Part shown: piece after piece, positions 6,352 to 10,788 of the stretch
How the letters are laid out: each line of letters opens with the position of its first letter
Position numbering within the stretch: position 1 is the first letter of the stretch
NCBI GenBank assembly: GCA_002398845.1
Contig: DHBY01000052.1
Span: forward strand, 114,689-125,476
Length of the DNA: 10,788 nt
Source: Firmicutes bacterium UBA4916
GTDB lineage: Bacteria; Bacillota; Clostridia; Tissierellales; Tepidimicrobiaceae
Direction of reading: 5' to 3'
Made by a program: the position numbers and the translations under genes
The notes under the pieces: model-generated
What the model saw: the letters and a program-made list of their open reading frames with translations, nothing else
The model's database searches: none
Told to the model about the DNA's origin: nothing

Positions 6352-6380
6352 AAAAAAAGAAAGGCCATTTATTGCCCTTC
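6352..6380 (-). terminator. Terminator of the ggt operon
   Basis: On the minus strand a 7-bp stem (6374-6380 with 6359-6365, one G-T wobble) has an 8-base loop and is followed by seven T residues (A7 at 6352-6358 on plus). The stop codon of the upstream gene (6369-6371) lies in the loop. Confidence 0.85.
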
Positions 6381-7841
6381 TTTCAATCCATTTAGCCAAT
6401 AATTTGCTGTATCAATAGCAAATAGCATTTCTTCTTTGCTTACAATTCTTTCATCTAATGAATACTCAATATAAAATAAAAATTCTTCAATATTTTGAAA
6501 AGGTAATTCCAATGCGGATAATAATCTCCTCATTCTTATTTTTCTTTCTAGATTATTCATAGTAGAAATACTCCTATTAATATATTGAATTAAGCTATCT
6601 ACTAATTGTTCTAGATAATCACCATCTATTATTCCACTCTTTTCTGGAATCAATAGCTCATATTTAGAAAATTCCATATCATTATAATAAGCTAAAACCT
6701 TTCTAGTAAATAACATCTCATCATTTAATTTTTCATCAAAAAAACCATTTCTTTTCAATCCTTCTTTATTAAATGTTTCAAAAAACTTCATATCCTCTAA
6801 TAATTGGGTTCCTAAACTTGTTAATTCTTTATTAGATAATTCTACCAAGGAATCTAGTAGATGCCTATCTGTTTTTTCCCTATATTCTTTCCATGATGAA
6901 AAAGCATCTTCTATATTAGGATTAAAAATGATTTTATCCATATTCATATATATAATTATTAGTTTATTAATCATTAATCCTAAGTTATTGATAAATGTCT
7001 TTAATCCATTAATAGTTGAATTTAAATCTATAATATCCCTTGCCATATCATTTAATTCATCTATGGATTTCCCTTCAATATCAATATTCTTAAACTTTTG
7101 GATGCTAGTAAAATAATTATCAAAAGATATTCCATAGTTTGCATTTAATGAACTATCAAATAACATTTTATAGTTTTCTATGCGGCTTTCTGCTATGGCC
7201 ACAGGATAATGATTAAGATTTCTAATTAAAGTTATTTTAATTACATCAAAATATTTAGATTTACTCATTCTAAAAGGCATTATACTTAAAATATTAGAAA
7301 CTATACTTACAAAGGTAAAATCTGATGTAGTATTATTAGATAATATTTCACCTATTCTATTTATTAGTAAAGTAATTTCTTGTTTATTTATCTTATAGTC
7401 TTTATACTTCTTTTTTCCAACTATTTTCATTGTATGATGATCTAATAATTCCTTTATATAGGAAAGTTCGATTTCATAACTCTCTATAGCATTTGATAAA
7501 TTGTATAATTCTTTTCTTATATCTAATAATTTTTCTATTTCTTCTTTTTTTTCCTCCTCTGCCATATCTACATGGAACTTTTTAAAAGAATCAATAATAT
7601 AATCAAAATCTTTAATTAGCAATTCTTCTTCTTTGGATTGTGTTCCTTGTAAAAATTTATCTTTATCTACTAACTTAATTAGTTCACCACTATTAACTAT
7701 TATATAATAATAAGACATTTCACTTATCTTCGATAATTGTTCCTTATTTACCTCTAATATTTTATCCCTTAACTCTTCATCAGTTAAATCCTTTAGTTTG
7801 GAAGCATCTATTTCATTTTTTTCCTTCTTAGATTGATTCAT
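6369..7841 (-). CDS. Unrecognised 490-residue helical protein, downstream of ggt
   Basis: I do not recognise this protein. It is rich in Lys, Glu, Ile, Leu and Asn and looks almost wholly alpha-helical. The first 130 residues are highly charged (KLKDLTDEELRDKILEVNKE, then AEEEKKEEIEKLLDIRKEL) and could form coiled coils. The rest has many amphipathic helices, for example INGLKTFINNLGLMINKLII and MNNLERKIRMRRLLSALEL. No signal peptide, no convincing membrane span, no metal-binding cluster and no nucleotide-binding loop are seen. AAAGGAGC sits about 7 bases before the ATG. The gene starts 21 bases after the ggt stop and the pair ends in one strong terminator, so they are very likely co-transcribed. 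A structural or regulatory role is possible, but the sequence gives no specific function. Confidence 0.75.
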   Translation of the reverse strand: MNQSKKEKNEIDASKLKDLTDEELRDKILEVNKEQLSKISEMSYYYIIVNSGELIKLVDKDKFLQGTQSKEEELLIKDFDYIIDSFKKFHVDMAEEEKKEEIEKLLDIRKELYNLSNAIESYEIELSYIKELLDHHTMKIVGKKKYKDYKINKQEITLLINRIGEILSNNTTSDFTFVSIVSNILSIMPFRMSKSKYFDVIKITLIRNLNHYPVAIAESRIENYKMLFDSSLNANYGISFDNYFTSIQKFKNIDIEGKSIDELNDMARDIIDLNSTINGLKTFINNLGLMINKLIIIYMNMDKIIFNPNIEDAFSSWKEYREKTDRHLLDSLVELSNKELTSLGTQLLEDMKFFETFNKEGLKRNGFFDEKLNDEMLFTRKVLAYYNDMEFSKYELLIPEKSGIIDGDYLEQLVDSLIQYINRSISTMNNLERKIRMRRLLSALELPFQNIEEFLFYIEYSLDERIVSKEEMLFAIDTANYWLNGLKEGQ

Positions 7842-7862
7842 CTTATTGCTCCTTTCAATATG

Positions 7863-9464
7863 CTACCAGACAGCAATATGCCCATCTGCTCTTTTTTCAG
7901 TTCCCCCTATATAAGTTTCTCCATTTTTAATAATTATCTGTCCCCTTCCAAAACTCCCTATATCTTTAGAATATCTTACATCATGTTCTTTTTTTGTTAA
8001 ATAATCTTTAATATCCTTTGGAAAATCCTCCTCAACCAAAATCTTTTTATCTTCTATCCAACACCATCTATATTTATCTAAGGCTTCTTGAGGATTTAAA
8101 TCAAAATCTATCATATTAACTAAGGCTTGTAAATGTCCTTGAGGCTGCATATAAGCACCCATAACTCCAAAAGGTCCTATGGCTTCATTATTTTTAGTTA
8201 TAAAACCAGGAATTATGGTATGATAAGTTTTCTTATTTGGCTCTAATCTGTTATAAGCATTATCATCAAGGGAAAAAGTAAAACCTCTATTATGAAGACT
8301 TATACCAGTTTCAGGTACCACTAATCCTGACCCAAAGCCCATGAAGTTACTTTGAATATAACTTACCATATTACCATACTTATCAACAGTTGATAAATAA
8401 ACAGTCCCACCAGTATTGGGAGCACCATATTTTGGTAACATGGCTTTGTCACCTATTAGCTTGCCCCTGCCATATGCATAGCTTTCAGATAATAGATATT
8501 TTATATTAACATCCATTTTATTTAAATCAGTAATATACTTAAGCCCATCAGCAAAGGCAAGTTTCATAGCTTCAATCATATAATGATATGAATCCATATT
8601 GCCTTCTTCTATATTAAAATTATTAAGTATTTTTAATGCTAAAAGAACTACTAATCCGTGAGTATTAGGGGGCAGCTCCCATATATCATATCCCCTATAA
8701 TTAACAGTTATAGGTTGAACCCATTCAGATCTATATGATTTTAAATCCTTCTTTGAAATAAAACCTCCATATTGTTTAGAAAACTTGTCTATTCTATCCG
8801 CAATTTCCCCTTCGTAAAACGAGAGACATTCAGTTTCTGCCAACTCCTGTAAAGTTTTACTTAAGTCCTTAGATTTCCATACTTCCCCTGGCTTTGGTGG
8901 TCTTCCATCAATTGTAAATGTCTTAAACCATTGGTCAAATTCAGCTCCCTTTAACTCCCTTTTATAAACCTTGAAGGCTTGCCTCCAACTATTTGATACT
9001 GTAGTTGAAACAGGATAACCGTCTTTTGCATAATTAATTGCTGGCTCCAATACCTCTTTTAATGGCAAAGCTCCTAATTTTTTAGACATTTCTCTCCAAC
9101 CATAAGGTATTCCTGGAACATTTACAGGTAAAAAACCATATTTAGGCATATGATTAAACCCCATATTTCTTACTTTATCAATGTTAATATCACAGGGTGA
9201 TGGCCCGCTAGCATTTAAACCATACAATTTATCCTTATACCATATAATAGCAAAACCATCTCCACCAATTCCATTGGAAGTTGGCTCTAACACAGTAAGT
9301 GCTGCTGCTGTAGCTATGGCAGCATCTATTGCATTACCCCCCTTTTTTAATATCTCTAATCCTGCTTCTGCAGCTAATGGTTGGGTTGTTGCTACCATTC
9401 CTTTATTTCCAAAAACTACATTTCTACTTGAAGGATACTTATATCTAGTATAGTTGAAATTCAC
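7863..9464 (-). CDS. ggt: Gamma-glutamyltransferase family protein
   Basis: A 533-residue Ntn-hydrolase of the gamma-glutamyltranspeptidase family, which cleaves gamma-glutamyl bonds (glutathione and related amides) or transfers the glutamyl group. The large-subunit region has GGNAIDAAIATA (42-53) and PTSNGIGGDGF (61-71). The autocleavage site and nucleophile is in NTGGTVYLSTVDKYGNMVS, with Thr354 the likely catalytic residue. SNFMGFGSGL (372-381) and the C-terminal RADGHIAVW are also typical. Length is normal and no frame break is seen. There is no signal peptide, so it should act in the cytoplasm, unlike the secreted Bacillus Ggt and more like the YwrD-type group. The start is GTG 9464, with GGGGGAG about 5 bases upstream. 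It is first in a two-gene operon with the unrecognised gene at 6369-7841 and divergent from the exonuclease gene at 9572. The exact substrate is not shown by the sequence. Confidence 0.92.
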   Translation of the reverse strand: MNFNYTRYKYPSSRNVVFGNKGMVATTQPLAAEAGLEILKKGGNAIDAAIATAAALTVLEPTSNGIGGDGFAIIWYKDKLYGLNASGPSPCDINIDKVRNMGFNHMPKYGFLPVNVPGIPYGWREMSKKLGALPLKEVLEPAINYAKDGYPVSTTVSNSWRQAFKVYKRELKGAEFDQWFKTFTIDGRPPKPGEVWKSKDLSKTLQELAETECLSFYEGEIADRIDKFSKQYGGFISKKDLKSYRSEWVQPITVNYRGYDIWELPPNTHGLVVLLALKILNNFNIEEGNMDSYHYMIEAMKLAFADGLKYITDLNKMDVNIKYLLSESYAYGRGKLIGDKAMLPKYGAPNTGGTVYLSTVDKYGNMVSYIQSNFMGFGSGLVVPETGISLHNRGFTFSLDDNAYNRLEPNKKTYHTIIPGFITKNNEAIGPFGVMGAYMQPQGHLQALVNMIDFDLNPQEALDKYRWCWIEDKKILVEEDFPKDIKDYLTKKEHDVRYSKDIGSFGRGQIIIKNGETYIGGTEKRADGHIAVW

Positions 9465-9481
9465 TTTTTCTCCCCCTATAT

Positions 9482-9509
9482 TTGATAATATTGATAAATC
9501 TAATATAAT
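9482..9509 (+). promoter_or_regulatory. Possible promoter of the exonuclease gene
   Basis: TTGATA (9482-9487) and TATAAT (9504-9509) are 16 bases apart, about 60 bases before the start codon at 9572. The region between this gene and ggt is only 107 bases and very AT-rich, so chance matches are likely. Confidence 0.4.
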
Positions 9510-9571
9510 TATATATAGTTTCTAAAGTATAAATTTATTATATCATAATAAGAATAGAGGGAGAATCATCT

Positions 9572-10558
9572 ATGGAAATCTATGAACATTTTATAAAACC
9601 TGAAGAAGATTTATCTAAATATTTTAGTGAAAATAATATTTGTTTCTTAGACATAGAAACAACAGGCCTTAGTAGAAAATATAATCAAATCTATTTAATA
9701 GGCTTAGTATATTTTAATGCTGAAAAGAATAGTTGGTGTTTAACCCAATTTTTCGCTAGCAGTCTTAATGAAGAGGAGGAACTGCTAAAAAAATTTAATT
9801 CTTTTATATGTGACTTTGAACTTTTAGTTACATATAATGGTGAAAGTTTTGATATACCTTTTATTAAATATAGATCTAAGGTTTATGGAATTGATAATAA
9901 AACGCTGAATATTATTAGCCTTGATATCTATAGGAAAATTAAAAAAGATAATTCTTATTTACAACTAGAAAATCTAAAATTAAAATCTATTGAAGAAAGT
10001 TTGGGTATTTACAGGGAAGATGAATATTCAGGGAAGGATTGTATTAACCTTTATTATCAATATATAAATACAAGGGAAATGATTTTTAAACAAAATATCC
10101 TAAAACACAACTATGATGATCTTTACTATCTATTATCCATAGTAAAAATTTTTGATACTATAAAAGATATTAAGAGTACAGCAATTGATCTAAATGGCCA
10201 TAGGGTTGATATAAAAGTTGAGGATATAACAGTAGATGCGGATATTCTAAAGATTTCATCTAGTACCTCTGCAACATACGAACATATAAATGTTATTTAT
10301 TACGAAGATAGTTTTAATATAAATTGGCAGGATAAGGCCAATCTTTATGTGGATTTAGAAGTCAATGAGGGTTTCATTACTCCAACTAAGAAATGTCTAT
10401 TTATTAATAAAATAAATTTCCCTTTCAATATAGATTTAAAAGATCTAACCCAATATATGGTGCCAGATAATATAATACTTTTAAAGGTTGAAGATAAATA
10501 TCAAATGGAAAATATTAAAAATGTAATCAAAAGTTTAATTCTTTATGTAATTAAATAA
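9572..10558 (+). CDS. Ribonuclease H-like (YprB/DEDD) exonuclease-family protein
   Basis: A 328-residue protein whose first 200 residues form a DEDD-type 3'-5' exonuclease fold of the YprB/RNase_H_2 kind. Motif I is FLDIETTGL with D27 and E29, motif II is TYNGESFDIPFI with D94, and motif III is HNYDDLYYL with H178 and D181/D182. All acidic metal ligands are present, so nuclease activity on DNA or RNA is plausible. The C-terminal 120 residues are beta-rich (YEDSFNINWQDKANLYVDLE) and of unknown role; B. subtilis YprB carries a different C-terminal extension. No signal peptide or membrane span is seen. GAGGGAG (9557-9563) lies 8 bases before the ATG. It stands alone: ggt is divergent and the tRNA operon is convergent. 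Confidence 0.87.
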   Translation: MEIYEHFIKPEEDLSKYFSENNICFLDIETTGLSRKYNQIYLIGLVYFNAEKNSWCLTQFFASSLNEEEELLKKFNSFICDFELLVTYNGESFDIPFIKYRSKVYGIDNKTLNIISLDIYRKIKKDNSYLQLENLKLKSIEESLGIYREDEYSGKDCINLYYQYINTREMIFKQNILKHNYDDLYYLLSIVKIFDTIKDIKSTAIDLNGHRVDIKVEDITVDADILKISSSTSATYEHINVIYYEDSFNINWQDKANLYVDLEVNEGFITPTKKCLFINKINFPFNIDLKDLTQYMVPDNIILLKVEDKYQMENIKNVIKSLILYVIK

Positions 10559-10578
10559 TAGAACTGCATTATTAATAT

Positions 10579-10615
10579 TAAAAATAAAAATAGCAAACCT
10601 TAACATCAAAGTCTG
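10579..10615 (-). terminator. Terminator of the tRNA operon
   Basis: On the minus strand GCAGACTT pairs with AAGGTTTGC (10593-10615, one G-T wobble and one bulged G), followed by TATTTTTATTTTT. It lies about 30 bases beyond the last tRNA, as expected for the operon end. It may also slow transcription from the exonuclease gene on the other strand, for which no separate terminator is evident. Confidence 0.7.
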
Positions 10616-10644
10616 CCATCCTCATCTTATTTCAATTGTTTAAG

Positions 10645-10721
10645 TGGTGGGCCTTCAGGGACTCGAACCCCGGACCTACCGGTTATGAGCCGGGCGCTCT
10701 AACCAACTGAGCTAAAGGCCC
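10645..10721 (-). tRNA. tRNA with CAU anticodon (Ile2 or elongator Met)
   Basis: A full 77-nt cloverleaf including encoded CCA (10645-10647). The acceptor stem GGGCCTT/AAGGCCC is perfect. The D arm is GCTC-AGTTGGTTA-GAGC, the anticodon loop is CTCATAA (CAU at 34-36) and the T arm is CGGGG-TTCGAGT-CCCTG. G1-C72 pairing and the lack of three G-C pairs at the loop end of the anticodon stem rule out initiator tRNA. The start GGGCCTTTAGCTCAGTTGG and the loop CTCATAA resemble Firmicute tRNA-Ile2, in which C34 becomes lysidine, more than elongator Met with TTCATAC, but the sequence alone does not settle this. Position 27-43 is a C-U mismatch. A 7-base spacer separates it from tRNA-Ser. Confidence 0.93.
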
Positions 10722-10728
10722 AAGCAAA

Positions 10729-10788
10729 TGGCGGAGAAGGAGGGATTTGAACCCTCGCGCCCCGTGAAGGACCTACTCCCTTAGCAGG
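10729..10788 (-). tRNA. tRNA-Ser (GCU), 3' part, cut by the window edge
   Basis: The 3' 60 nt of a class II tRNA with encoded CCA (10729-10731), acceptor CTTCTCC, discriminator G, T arm GAGGG-TTCGAAT-CCCTC and a long variable arm (TAGGTCC...GGGGCGC). The window ends in the anticodon loop CTGCTAA, which gives anticodon GCU, followed by stem half GGGAG. The long variable arm and discriminator G fit tRNA-Ser. The 5' half lies outside the window. It is upstream of the CAU tRNA in the same operon. Confidence 0.9.

Noticed and set aside
1..10788. Mobile element, CRISPR array, toxin-antitoxin or defence system
   Set aside because: No transposase, integrase, Cas-like gene, spaced direct repeats or paired small toxin/antitoxin frames are seen; tRNA genes at the right edge show no flanking repeat or integrase within the window.

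Overview
The window is AT-rich DNA from a low-GC Gram-positive anaerobe, most likely a spore-former of the Clostridia/Tissierellia type. The evidence is strong GGAGG/GGGGG ribosome binding sites, A/T-biased codons, a clostridial-type HD-GYP protein, acyl-CoA dehydratase activase families typical of amino-acid-fermenting anaerobes, a Cys-rich protein that looks like a spore-surface component, and tRNA genes with encoded CCA. No phage, IS element, CRISPR array or integrase is visible.

Layout. (1) 1-282, minus: start of a LUD-domain (lactate utilization type) gene that runs off the left edge. (2) 283-726: intergenic, holding a strong sigma-A type promoter (515-543), a compact structured RNA with its own terminator (about 548-658) that I cannot assign to a family, and an operator-like inverted repeat. 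(3) 727-1236, plus: wreck of an L-asparaginase gene with two internal deletions. (4) 1259-2526, minus: Asp-box, probable beta-propeller protein, whose coiled-coil C-terminus lies in another frame behind an A9 run. (5) 2679-3683, plus: Cys-rich probable spore-surface protein, divergent from it. (6) 3734-4768, minus: intact HD-GYP c-di-GMP phosphodiesterase. (7) 4963-6284, minus: decayed pair of acyl-CoA dehydratase activase-type genes. (8) 6369-9464, minus: probable two-gene operon of a gamma-glutamyltransferase and an unrecognised 490-residue helical protein. (9) 9572-10558, plus: DEDD-type ribonuclease H-like exonuclease. (10) 10593-10788, minus: end of a tRNA operon, with Ser-GCU (partial), a CAU tRNA and a terminator.

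Two themes stand out. First, amino-acid catabolism genes are being lost: the asparaginase and the dehydratase activase pair are multiply broken but keep recognisable ribosome binding sites or terminators, while neighbouring genes are intact. Second, gene ends are very compact: several stop codons sit inside the terminator hairpins, and two hairpins appear to serve convergent neighbours.

The most interesting unexplained items are the orphan RNA at 548-658, the A9 frame break that separates a clean coiled-coil tail from the propeller protein, and the unrecognised partner of ggt. I see no clearly new multi-gene system; the closest candidate is the divergent propeller/Cys-rich pair at 1259-3683.
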